From Slackia isoflavoniconvertens (GTDB lineage Bacteria > Actinomycetota > Coriobacteriia > Coriobacteriales > Eggerthellaceae): a stretch of DNA of 64,000 bases. Shown here piece by piece: positions 55,724-64,000 of this stretch. Made by a program: the position numbers and the translations under genes. Positions within the stretch are counted from its first letter, which is position 1, and every line of letters starts with the position of its first letter. Under the pieces are notes generated by a model. It made no database searches and was not told where the DNA came from. It worked only from the letters and a program-made list of their open reading frames with translations. The stretch is from the NCBI RefSeq assembly GCF_003725955.1, contig NZ_QIBZ01000009.1, positions 27,422-91,421 of the forward strand, written 5' to 3'.

Positions 55724-58222
55724 CTACAACAGCGAATGGCGTTTGAAATTCCAGGAGGTTTCAAACGAGTCCCAGTCAGTTTTCGAGAGAGAAATGCACT
55801 CGTCAACGAGCAGCGTGTTGCTTGAATCAAACCCTTTTCCAAGAATGGGCAGCGATTTCACATCTTTAACTTGTAAGTTCATTGTCGGATTCAGGGCGTC
55901 AAGGCACATTTGTGCAATATGCGAGTTTAAAAACCCAAGGCACAATTCTAACTTCGTTCCTAATCTACAAATAACAGGTCCGGACTTATCCCAAATACAG
56001 CCATCCGAAATAGCCCGAAAGCATGCCTTACCCGACGTGAGCATCGTATACGTAATTCCGCCCTGATACCAATAACGTTCAGGCAGCAAGGTCGACGTCT
56101 TATTCTCATAGTAAAAGCTCCGTGCCGATTCCGACCAATCAACAACATGAATGACATTGCCATACCAACGTCTAAATTCACCGCCCTTTGAATAGGGTCT
56201 CCACTTGGAATAAAGACCATTCTCGGATATCTCCCAAAAAAAACGAAGAAAAACTTCATTATTTCCCGTGATATTCGGACTCCCGCTGTAATCAGAATCT
56301 TCTTCAATTGAATGCCCACTCCTAAAAGCTTCGAGCAGGGACACGGAAAACCAGTAGGCCATGGGGATGCCAGGGATTTGCCTAAAGGTGTCGGCGTCTC
56401 GGCGGTAGAACCAGCCGCAGTCGGGGTTCCTGATCGCCTCGAGCAGCGCCGAATCCTTCCCGCCAATCTTCTGATTGAGCTTGAAGTAGGCCCCCTCATA
56501 TCCTTTTCGGCATCCGCGTTGCAGCACCCAGCCGGCGTTTGCGTCAAAGACGTCAGGATGAGCGTTTGAACCGCGAGTATCGATGAGACAGAGAAGCGTA
56601 TTGTCCTCGATAATTTTCTTGCGAAGACTCTCGAAGGATGAGAGGTACATACAAGTATCGGACGTAATAAGGGCGCAGAAACCCAGATTGTCGATTAGCG
56701 AAAGCTCGCGCTCGATGAAGCACGTGCACAGGTCGCTCTTGACGTCGGGGTAGTTCTTCTTTACCCATTTGGACATGAAGGGGCTAAAGCTGCTGCTGCC
56801 CATGTAAGGCGGGTTGGCCACCACACAGGTGTATCGTTTCGCCAAAAGCTCGCAGGTCGCTTTTGCTTGCTGCAGCTTTTCTGCCACGCTTGCCGCGAAC
56901 ATATCGCTCGCTGCCACCTGCGCGAGCTGCTCGGCCGTCGCACCCACAGCCGCAAGCTCGGCTTCAGTCGGGTTCAAAAGGCTGCCGATTTCGTCCAAAT
57001 GCGCCAAGGCATCCATCAACTGCGGCTGGCCCAGCAGCGGCGCTGTCGCAGGCAGCTCTTCGCCATCGATATGCACCGGCGCCACAACGTTGATATTGCC
57101 CTGCACGCCCCTGCCAAAGAAACGACGATCGTGCTCGCGAGCGCACATGGCAAGCGCCAGGCTCGCGATTTGCGCCGCACGAGGGTCAATTTCCAAACCG
57201 GTAAGGTTGTTCTGCAAAATGAGCTGCGGAATCTCGCGCTCACGATAGCCGCGCTCCTCATACATGGCGAACAGCAAATCGAACGCGTACACCAAAATAT
57301 GGCCCGAACCGCACGCCGGATCGCACAACGTTATTTCCTCGGGTCCGTTTATGCGAATGAAGTCTTCATGTTCGGCATCGGGCTCAATATAGTATTCCAT
57401 GCGCTCACGCAGACCGCTTTGCGGGTTGTTCAGCATCCACAGACGCCCAAGCGAATTCTCCACCATGTAGCGCACAATCCATTCGGGCGTGAACAGCTGC
57501 GTTGCCACGGGCAACGTGTCGGCGGTCGCCTTCGACTTCGACTTGAAGAAGTCGTCTTTGGCCTGCGAATTGTAGTACTGGTACATCCAACCCAGAATTT
57601 CCACGTGGGTGAGCCAGTCCTCTTCCGGAATGTCTTCAACCATGGCTTGCGCCACGCCGTCGCGCGCCATAAGCTTGTCGGGCAAAAGCAACTCTAAGGC
57701 CGAATCCACCGGCTCGAATACATTGGGAATGCAGCTCGCGAGTTCTTGGCATTGCGCCAAGAACAAATAACGGAACAGCGCCTCATCGTCGCTCGCCTGC
57801 TTCAGCTGCAGTACGCGAGCCGCATCGAGCCCCTCAATTTCCACGTCAAGCGCCTCGTCAACGGCCTGCGAACCGAAGCTCCCATCAGATCTGCTGAACA
57901 TGCGCACGCGGCTAGGCAGAAAATCGCGCAGCTCCATGAAGCGAATGGCCACCATGCGATTGAACCAGGTATATGCCGCTCGCTCCTTCAAGCGGACGTT
58001 GCCATGGGCCGCATCTCCCTCGCCCAACTTGGTTTGCAGCTGCAGCAATTCGGCGCGTTGTTCACGCTCGATGGGCGAAAGCGGCAGCGCGCCCACAGCA
58101 TCGGCGGCAGCATTAGGCACGCCCTCGGCGGCGATGCCGTATTTTCGCATGCGCAGCTCGACGCCTTGCTCAAGCTTTTCGCGAGCCTGTACGCAAAATG
58201 TTTTGATGGCAGAATCGTTCAT
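55724..58222 (-). CDS. pglX: BREX adenine-specific DNA methyltransferase PglX, N-terminal catalytic part
   Basis: Modifies host DNA at the BREX site. SAM-binding motif LCDPACGSGHILVYAFD (299-315) and catalytic VVANPPYMGSS (NPPY at 470-473) are intact. Target recognition sequence follows. The chain ends at SFETSWNFKRHSLL, the point where intact PglX continues into a linker and C-terminal domain; here a TAG follows. 832 residues against about 1,150-1,250 for single-chain PglX. It starts 13 nt after brxC. The rest of the protein is at 53018-53986. Confidence 0.92.
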   Translation of the reverse strand: MNDSAIKTFCVQAREKLEQGVELRMRKYGIAAEGVPNAAADAVGALPLSPIEREQRAELLQLQTKLGEGDAAHGNVRLKERAAYTWFNRMVAIRFMELRDFLPSRVRMFSRSDGSFGSQAVDEALDVEIEGLDAARVLQLKQASDDEALFRYLFLAQCQELASCIPNVFEPVDSALELLLPDKLMARDGVAQAMVEDIPEEDWLTHVEILGWMYQYYNSQAKDDFFKSKSKATADTLPVATQLFTPEWIVRYMVENSLGRLWMLNNPQSGLRERMEYYIEPDAEHEDFIRINGPEEITLCDPACGSGHILVYAFDLLFAMYEERGYREREIPQLILQNNLTGLEIDPRAAQIASLALAMCAREHDRRFFGRGVQGNINVVAPVHIDGEELPATAPLLGQPQLMDALAHLDEIGSLLNPTEAELAAVGATAEQLAQVAASDMFAASVAEKLQQAKATCELLAKRYTCVVANPPYMGSSSFSPFMSKWVKKNYPDVKSDLCTCFIERELSLIDNLGFCALITSDTCMYLSSFESLRKKIIEDNTLLCLIDTRGSNAHPDVFDANAGWVLQRGCRKGYEGAYFKLNQKIGGKDSALLEAIRNPDCGWFYRRDADTFRQIPGIPMAYWFSVSLLEAFRSGHSIEEDSDYSGSPNITGNNEVFLRFFWEISENGLYSKWRPYSKGGEFRRWYGNVIHVVDWSESARSFYYENKTSTLLPERYWYQGGITYTMLTSGKACFRAISDGCIWDKSGPVICRLGTKLELCLGFLNSHIAQMCLDALNPTMNLQVKDVKSLPILGKGFDSSNTLLVDECISLSKTDWDSFETSWNFKRHSLL

Positions 58223-58235
58223 GGCGCTCTCCCGA

Positions 58236-61200
58236 TTAGCTCAAGCGAATGGCATCGTTGCCATCCAGGTTTTTCAGCAAACTCGCACGCAACGCCTCAA
58301 CGTATGCGTCCACCTCGGCACGCGATCTCAAGGTTTTACGCGGAAGCACGTCACCGCGCTTAATTTCTTTAACGCGAGGCTTTGACACAGGTGGTACCTG
58401 AGACTTCTGATAAACGTTGTTCACGATTTCACCGCTTGCGGTTTCATGAGGAACCGATATCTCGCGCGCAGCCTTCTCTTTCGCCGCTTCCACCGCAGCG
58501 TCAATTGAGCGCTGAGCTTCGCTCGCCTTCTGCTCGAGCTGGAAACGCAAAGCGTCAATCGCCTGGGCCGTCTTTTTGGCATGAGCCTGCGTTTTCAAAC
58601 CCTCGAGCGCTACCTGCGCTTTCAGGAAGGCGGCCTTTGCCGCTTCGGGCTGCTCAGCCTGATCGGCCGCATAGTGCTCCAAACCACGAATTTCGCGATC
58701 GAGCGCATCCAGGAAATCCGCCCGATGCGCCGCCACCACCTTGTCGTGCGCATCGCGAATGCGATTATTCAAATTATTGAGCTGGGGAATCGCCGGCCTG
58801 GACGATTGGAGAATGGCCTTCACCTGGGCAATGGCGCCTTGGGCTTCGGCATCGCCTTCCATGCTATCGCCCTCTTCGGCAATACTCGCCAACAGTTTGG
58901 CCGATTCGTCGAACAGGCGCTGCTGATTGGGAAAGAACGCGTCAACGTCTCCCTTCGCCTCGGCGAAACCCAAAAGGTCATCTTCGGCTTTCTGGAACGC
59001 ACGCAGCAACGCTTCGGGGTCGTTTTGCTGCTGTTGCACTTGCATCAGCACATGCACGCCATCTTCTACCGCTTGTTTATAGGGGTACGGGTATGCCGGC
59101 ATGCCCGAATAGTGCGTGCGCAAAAGCTGCTGGCATTGCCCGATGGCTTCCGCCAGTTCGCTTTTCACGCGGCGCACCAAGCCGTCTTCGTCTGCGGGAA
59201 TATCACGCGCACCCGTGAGCTCAGACAGAATGTCGCGGCAATCTTTCAGGAGTCGGTCGTTCAGTTTTTCGCGGCGCTTCACTTCGACCTTGCCGATTTC
59301 AGTACGTCTGCGCAGATAGCTCGTTATATTGCGATTGTCGGTCGCAACTATGGTCCCACCGTAAAAAATCGTCGCCTCTTGCGCAGCTAGAAGGCGCGCC
59401 ACCGTTGCGGCTATATCTATTTCGCGCCAGCCGTACGGTGCGCCTTGGAAACGGCGCTGCACATCGTCCATGGTAGTTTGCTGATGGATACGTGCCTGAA
59501 CCGCAAGATAGTCGGCCACTTCTCTACACGCCTGCTCGTTGGCACCGCCCCAGCCCTCGATACCCTGCTGCGCTTCATTCAAAATGCGCACGATGTCGCC
59601 GTCGCCCGTCACGGGATCGGTGATATAGGACGCTTTGCTATACACCGATTCGGCGAGCCTACCGAGCACCTCGTCGAAAACGCCGCGCGCACTTGCGGTG
59701 CGCACTTTGATTGCCGCGCCGTCCACGTAGCAGTTGGCATTGGCTACCGCGTCTTCAAGCAGCTTGGAGGCTTCTCGCTCGTCGAAATTCGCCTGGTTCA
59801 GTTTGCCCTTCACGATATCCTGCGTAGAAGGCGGCAACTGGGAAGGGTTCTTCGTTTTTATGTATTTGCGCACTTTGGCAACGCCGAGCAGCACGTCGTA
59901 ATAGTCTTTATCGTTGTCGAGCACCACTATGGCCTGACCACTCGATTTCGCCACGAGCTCATTGTCGCTAGCGCGAGACAAATCGTTCGCCAGGGTCACC
60001 ACATTCAAGCGCATGCCATTTTGGGCATTGCCGTACATGGAATCGTCTACGCAGCGGTCGAAAGGGAAATCGTTCGCTCCACGTTTCAAGGCAGTGGGCG
60101 TATAGATGCCCGCAAACAGGTTCTTTTTGATGGTCTCTATTACCTCGGCCGAATCCACCTGCGTTTCAGCAATTTCGCGCGCGATTTCTTGTTCTTCGTC
60201 GGTGAGGAAGTTGTAGGCATCGCCCTGGCGCGCCACATAGTTCTCGTGAACCAGACGGTCGAGCGACGCCTTCACCTGCTCACGCAGGGCAACCTTGTCG
60301 ACGCCCATATCGTCGGTCATCAAAATAGTGAGGTTGTTCACCGTGGCCTTGATATAGTTGATGTATCGAATAAGGTAGAGCAGCTTGAGCAGGCGCACGT
60401 CTTCGGGCATAAGGCCGCGCCCAGCTTCGGCGGCTTCGCTCGCGCGAACGACCACCTGGATAATGCCGTGGTCGAGGTCTTTCGAAATGGTGTCGAAGAA
60501 ACGCCAGAATGGCACGAGCGTGGTGACGCCTTCGCCCTGCACCGCCTGTGCCGATTCCTGGAACGCCGAAAGCATGCTGCGTTCGCCGGTTGACATATGC
60601 GCAGCCTTCACGCCATGCTTGCGTATTTCGGTCATCACGTCGGGCAGTACCTTGAACTGATAGTTCACAAACGGGTAGCTTTCTGTGAAATCGGCCTGCG
60701 AGGCATAGCCAACCAAATCGCCACGCGATTCTTCAAATGTGAACAGGTTCTTCAGCACGGCGCTTTGCTGTGCGTATTCCTGCGCAAGGGTGAGCTCGGC
60801 AGCCTCGGTTTTCTCGAGCACGCGGCGCTTGATAACCTCATCGACGCTCGAGCTCGAAAGCGAAAGACGCGTGTTGAAGCGGCCTTGAATCTTCGAGAAA
60901 TCGTCGCCGACAATCATGGTGACCTCGTCGATAGCCTCTTGGCTCGTGACCATCACCCACACGCGGCCGCCACAGCGCGCGCCGAATTCCTCGACGATGG
61001 TTTGCAAGCTCAGCATGAGGCTTTGGTCGTCACCGATGAACTGACCGACTTCGTCGGCCATAAACAGCAGGCGGAACTGGCCACCGTGCTCGGCCGCGCG
61101 CGCTTCGCAATACTCATTGACCTGCTTGGCAAACGTGTCAATGGCGATAACGTCGTCTTCTTCGCCATCAAACCAGCTCGAAGCGGCTTGCTCGCTCCAT

Positions 61201-61853
61201 CCAAGCACCTGCTGCAGCACTTCAACGATATCGTCTCTGTAATAGCTGTACGCATCACGCGATTCCACCCACGCGCCGCCATTGATTCGCTCGAACGCAT
61301 CGCGGAACTGCTGAGTTTTGCCCTGCTCGTCGATAAACGCCTCGAGCTTGGCCAAACGCAAATCTTCGCCGAAAAAGCCGCAGTTCTCATAGAACACACG
61401 CTCGAATGCGCGCAGCAGCGCCGTACGCGCCGTATCGCCGCTTTTCCAGTGGGCGCCTTTGTTGTCAACGTTGAACAAAATGGCTTCCGTAGGCACTTCG
61501 GCGCAACGACACATGCTGGCATACACCATTTCGTCTTTGATTTTGCCTTTGAAATAGTCGATAGAGGGCCTGCCGTCTACTACCTTGTTCGACAACAGGT
61601 ACGACAGCATCTTCAAGAAGTGCGATTTACCACTGCCAAAGAAGCCCGAAATCCACACGCCGATTTTATCGGTGGGCACGTCGAGGGCGCGGGAATAGCT
61701 TTCGAAGAAATGCGCGAAATGCCCCTGCAGCTCGCGCGTGACCACGTATTCGGAAAGCTCCTGTTTAATGGAGCGTTCGTCGTCTTGGGAAACTTTGATG
61801 ACGCCGTTGATAGAACGGTTGATGTCTTTCTCAAACATGTCGCGAATAATCAC
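58236..61853 (-). CDS. brxC: BREX ATPase BrxC
   Basis: Large P-loop ATPase of type 1 BREX (PglY-like). Walker A ISGFFGSGKSHFLKML at residues 68-83, then family sequence MADEVGQFIGDD with an acidic Walker-B-like pair. The C-terminal third is a helical coiled coil. 1,205 residues, complete. It starts 10 nt after brxB and ends 13 nt before pglX, as one operon. Confidence 0.94.
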   Translation of the reverse strand: MIIRDMFEKDINRSINGVIKVSQDDERSIKQELSEYVVTRELQGHFAHFFESYSRALDVPTDKIGVWISGFFGSGKSHFLKMLSYLLSNKVVDGRPSIDYFKGKIKDEMVYASMCRCAEVPTEAILFNVDNKGAHWKSGDTARTALLRAFERVFYENCGFFGEDLRLAKLEAFIDEQGKTQQFRDAFERINGGAWVESRDAYSYYRDDIVEVLQQVLGWSEQAASSWFDGEEDDVIAIDTFAKQVNEYCEARAAEHGGQFRLLFMADEVGQFIGDDQSLMLSLQTIVEEFGARCGGRVWVMVTSQEAIDEVTMIVGDDFSKIQGRFNTRLSLSSSSVDEVIKRRVLEKTEAAELTLAQEYAQQSAVLKNLFTFEESRGDLVGYASQADFTESYPFVNYQFKVLPDVMTEIRKHGVKAAHMSTGERSMLSAFQESAQAVQGEGVTTLVPFWRFFDTISKDLDHGIIQVVVRASEAAEAGRGLMPEDVRLLKLLYLIRYINYIKATVNNLTILMTDDMGVDKVALREQVKASLDRLVHENYVARQGDAYNFLTDEEQEIAREIAETQVDSAEVIETIKKNLFAGIYTPTALKRGANDFPFDRCVDDSMYGNAQNGMRLNVVTLANDLSRASDNELVAKSSGQAIVVLDNDKDYYDVLLGVAKVRKYIKTKNPSQLPPSTQDIVKGKLNQANFDEREASKLLEDAVANANCYVDGAAIKVRTASARGVFDEVLGRLAESVYSKASYITDPVTGDGDIVRILNEAQQGIEGWGGANEQACREVADYLAVQARIHQQTTMDDVQRRFQGAPYGWREIDIAATVARLLAAQEATIFYGGTIVATDNRNITSYLRRRTEIGKVEVKRREKLNDRLLKDCRDILSELTGARDIPADEDGLVRRVKSELAEAIGQCQQLLRTHYSGMPAYPYPYKQAVEDGVHVLMQVQQQQNDPEALLRAFQKAEDDLLGFAEAKGDVDAFFPNQQRLFDESAKLLASIAEEGDSMEGDAEAQGAIAQVKAILQSSRPAIPQLNNLNNRIRDAHDKVVAAHRADFLDALDREIRGLEHYAADQAEQPEAAKAAFLKAQVALEGLKTQAHAKKTAQAIDALRFQLEQKASEAQRSIDAAVEAAKEKAAREISVPHETASGEIVNNVYQKSQVPPVSKPRVKEIKRGDVLPRKTLRSRAEVDAYVEALRASLLKNLDGNDAIRLS

Positions 61854-61863
61854 CGCAAGCCTC

Positions 61864-62493
61864 CTATGCGATATCGAAGGCGCGGTAATAGTTGCCGTCG
61901 CCTAGCTTATTGAACAGGTTGAAAGAGCGCCCATCAAAGCGACCTGGATAGGCCACGATCACGGGGATGTCACTGAAGCCAACGTGCATGTTGTCGAGTA
62001 AGGTATGCACACGAAGCAATGGGTATACCTCGCCAACGCCCGTAAGCAGCAGCACGTCGCCGGGCTTGTGCGGCTCATAGTCGAGCGCGGCGGCAAACGC
62101 TTCAGGCGTGGCGATTTTGCTGAGTTGTTTGAGCTGGTGGTCGCAGCCGTGTTTGAGTTCCTGTTTAGGAACGGCGGCCAGAATGCGCTTTTTCTCGAGA
62201 ATGCCGAGGAATGCGTCATAAAGGTTTTTCACGATGAGGTTGCACGGCAGAGCACCTTTTGCGGCGTCGGCCTGAAGATCGGCCACGAACGCACGCATTT
62301 CAAGCTCGAGCGACGCGTCGTAGCAGAACGTGAAAAAGCCTATTTCGTTGCCCAGGCCTTTGTTTTCCAGGAAATCTTGTTCGCAAAGGCGTGCGCGCAG
62401 CACCTTGCAGCGATGGTCGAAATCGACCCGAGTGCGCGCGGCCTTAGAATGCGCTTGGAGCACATCGTATGTCGTTTCCGACTGGGGGGCCAT
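61864..62493 (-). CDS. brxB: BREX protein BrxB (DUF1788)
   Basis: A 209-residue DUF1788 protein: VFYL-type central region IVKNLYDAFLGILEKK and GDVLLLTGVGEVYPLLRVHTLLDNM near the C-terminus, ending with a PGRFDGRSFNLFN motif typical of BrxB. The ATG directly follows the brxA TAG, so translation is coupled. Confidence 0.92.
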   Translation of the reverse strand: MAPQSETTYDVLQAHSKAARTRVDFDHRCKVLRARLCEQDFLENKGLGNEIGFFTFCYDASLELEMRAFVADLQADAAKGALPCNLIVKNLYDAFLGILEKKRILAAVPKQELKHGCDHQLKQLSKIATPEAFAAALDYEPHKPGDVLLLTGVGEVYPLLRVHTLLDNMHVGFSDIPVIVAYPGRFDGRSFNLFNKLGDGNYYRAFDIA

Positions 62494-63144
62494 CTACATC
62501 GCCCCCAATCCCGAGAGCGCGGCGGCGATATCGGCATCGCCGTTTTCTTTCATGGCCGATTCAACTTCAAAGTCGAGCATGAGCGGCGAAAGATGGCCGC
62601 CCTTCGTAGAATCGAGCATGCTAACGTTTATCAGGCAGCTCGCAAGCGTCGATTTAATGCGATAGACCGTCGCATCGCTCCATGTGGCAGCTTCTGCATT
62701 TTCCAATTGGTAGCGCGTAAAAAACGCATTCATGTCAACGCGCGTGAACGTGTAATCAAGACACGCCAGGCGATCGGCGATTTCGATGCCTATGAATGCG
62801 CGCATCAACTCGTATCGGCGAATCATGGCATAGAGGTTCGCCTGCCCGGCAGCTTCGGGCGCGCCATGGGCAATCAGTTCGGTAAGACGAGCGGCGGCTT
62901 CACGAGACTCGGGCGATGCGTCGGCATTTTCGAGGGCATCGAGACGCTGCAGGCATGCGCGGGCACGATCGGCCAGCATGCGTTCCGTGCCATATTGAAA
63001 CAAGTTTTCGCGCTTAACGCGCTGGATTATTTCGTCGTCAGGTTCACCTTGCGTGCGCAAGTCGGCGACGATGCGCATTTCTCGAAGAAGGAATTGCTCT
63101 CGAGTGAGCGACCCCCCCCCGACGCGATTTCTAGGTTGTGCCAC
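62494..63144 (-). CDS. brxA: BREX protein BrxA (DUF1819)
   Basis: First gene of the locus, a 216-residue DUF1819 protein (LLREMRIVADLRTQGEPDDEIIQRVKRENLFQYGTE), the family known to be a small DNA-binding fold. It starts with GTG at 63144, with GAGGAG 6 nt upstream. Codons 9-11 are GGG GGG GGG, a run of nine G at 63112-63120. Adding one G brings a TGA, and losing one G brings a TAA, each within about 35 codons. The next in-frame ATG (63078) has no ribosome site. Confidence 0.9.
   Translation of the reverse strand: MAQPRNRVGGGSLTREQFLLREMRIVADLRTQGEPDDEIIQRVKRENLFQYGTERMLADRARACLQRLDALENADASPESREAAARLTELIAHGAPEAAGQANLYAMIRRYELMRAFIGIEIADRLACLDYTFTRVDMNAFFTRYQLENAEAATWSDATVYRIKSTLASCLINVSMLDSTKGGHLSPLMLDFEVESAMKENGDADIAAALSGLGAM
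63112..63120 (-). repeat. Poly-G tract inside brxA
   Basis: Nine consecutive G on the coding strand, in codons 9-11 of brxA. Such tracts slip during replication in other bacteria. Confidence 0.85.
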
Positions 63145-63711
63145 GAAGAACTCCTCTATTCGCGACGTTGGTTGCCTTGGCGGCAGTAAACCGCCTTTTA
63201 TTCGCCCAATATGATAACCCTTGCTTATGGTTTAAACGCGCTGCGGCAGCCGTTTGCCTGATTTATCCAGCAGCGGCCACCGAAAGCGACCCCACATGCA
63301 ATTTGGGCCATCGTTTTTATCTCTAATCACCATACCGCCAAAGTGGCGAAATCTGTTGCGCAACAAATTGATTCGAGGAATCAGGCGCTGCCGACTTTCG
63401 CGTTTCATATGTCGAAGGAATTCAGAACCGTTCACAGCGGAAACACGCGCGGAGGATTGCACATCGAATGTCAAACAAGACGCTGCGCCGAGATGCAAAC
63501 GGACCTGCTAAACGCTACGAGCATTTAACGGGTGGCGTTCAGCAACTTCTGCTCGACGCAACAGCGAATCATATCAGCATCGTATACATACTTCCAACTT
63601 TCGCGTCCTATTCATTTCGAATGCGTTAAAATTCAAAGTTATGCCTTTGGCCGAATATTTTTGATACTTTGCCGAAGGCATGCAAACAACCCCTCTTTTA
63701 AAGGAGCAATC
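63145..63711. other. Intergenic region upstream of brxA and the nucleoside hydrolase
   Basis: Divergent promoter space of 567 nt without a supported gene. Minus-strand GGCGG-TTTACTG-CCGCC (63178-63194) forms a hairpin in the brxA leader. A palindrome repeat lies at 63503-63533. I could not assign a convincing brxA promoter. Confidence 0.5.
63503..63533. repeat. Interspersed palindrome, third locus
   Basis: Arms ACCTGCTAAACGCT and AGCATTTAACGGGT around ACG, same family as 7384-7482 and 44177-44271. Confidence 0.7.
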
Positions 63712-64000
63712 GTGACGAAGAAGATCATCCTGGATTGCGATCCAGGACACGACGACGCCGTCGCCATCCTGCTCGCGCTGGGCAACCCCGAAATCGAGCT
63801 TTTGGGCGTGACCACCGTCGGAGGCAACCAAAGCCTCGAAAAGGTGACTTACAACGCCCGCGCGGTGCTCGAAAAGGCGCACGCCACCGACGTGGCCGTG
63901 TACGCCGGATGCGACCGTCCCATCGTGCGTCCGCAGGAAGTGGCCGCGTCGATTCACGGCGAAAGCGGCCTGGACGGCGTCGAGCTGCCCGTGCCCACCC
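63712..64000 (+). CDS. Nucleoside hydrolase, partial (runs off the window)
   Basis: The first 96 codons of an inosine-uridine-preferring-type nucleoside hydrolase. It starts with GTG after AAAGGAGCAATC and reads VTKKIILDCDPGHDDAVAILLALG, where the DxDxxxDD calcium-binding motif of the family is complete, followed by LGVTTVGGNQSLEKVTYNA. It would cleave N-glycosidic bonds of ribonucleosides. The C-terminus and substrate-specific residues lie outside the window. Confidence 0.88.
   Translation, partial: MTKKIILDCDPGHDDAVAILLALGNPEIELLGVTTVGGNQSLEKVTYNARAVLEKAHATDVAVYAGCDRPIVRPQEVAASIHGESGLDGVELPVPT

Noticed and set aside
53018..58222. Split PglX as a sequencing error or simple frameshift
   Set aside because: The halves are 1.7 kb apart with complete genes between them, and each has its own start or stop in good context.
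53018..58222. PglX shuffling by a site-specific recombinase, as in some BREX loci
   Set aside because: No tyrosine or serine recombinase gene and no long inverted repeat with homology to pglX is present in the window.

Overview
The window looks like a chromosome segment of a GC-rich actinobacterium of the class Coriobacteriia, most likely Eggerthellaceae. This is an inference from three things: a membrane-bound LuxR regulator divergent from a Tat-exported flavoprotein reductase (a typical Eggerthellaceae pairing), the single-copy housekeeping genes, and an LTA-synthase-like protein in a GC-rich genome. No species is claimed. Most genes are on the minus strand.

Layout. 0-7.3 kb: alpha/beta hydrolase, prepilin peptidase, Sua5/YrdC, and the LuxR regulator/flavoprotein pair. 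7.5-17.5 kb: recO, thrS, a zinc-ribbon membrane protein, valS, clpX, clpP, tig. 17.5-22.4 kb: five tRNA genes around a CPA1 antiporter/diacylglycerol-kinase-like pair. 22.4-29.5 kb: the rplU-rpmA-obg-proB-proA-nadD-yqeK-rsfS run. 29.9-44.5 kb: polA, an LTA-synthase-like sulfatase, metNIQ, a zinc-ribbon protein, era, phoH, a Cys-cluster protein and the ABC-F gene ettA. 44.3-63.1 kb: a type 1 BREX phage-defence locus with accessory genes. The right edge holds the start of a nucleoside hydrolase gene.

The BREX locus reads brxA-brxB-brxC-pglX-pglZ-brxL on the minus strand, but pglX is two genes: an 832-residue methyltransferase part and a 322-residue C-terminal part. Between them sit a HEPN-type gene (RX4H motif) and a convergent DUF3800 gene with its own strong promoter and a structured leader. 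An 8-bp direct repeat flanks this cassette. brxA carries a run of nine G in codons 9-11, and a gain or loss of one G truncates it, so the first BREX gene is a candidate phase-variable switch. Three further genes of unknown function follow brxL in the same direction.

Outside defence, the clearest novelty is the methionine-binding lipoprotein MetQ. Its two halves are in swapped order after the signal peptide, which is a circular permutation at the hinge; the metN and metI genes beside it look normal. Two families of interspersed inverted repeats occupy the intergenic gaps: a short palindrome with arms like AACCTGTTAAATGCT at three sites, and a 150-160 bp long-armed element in three copies.
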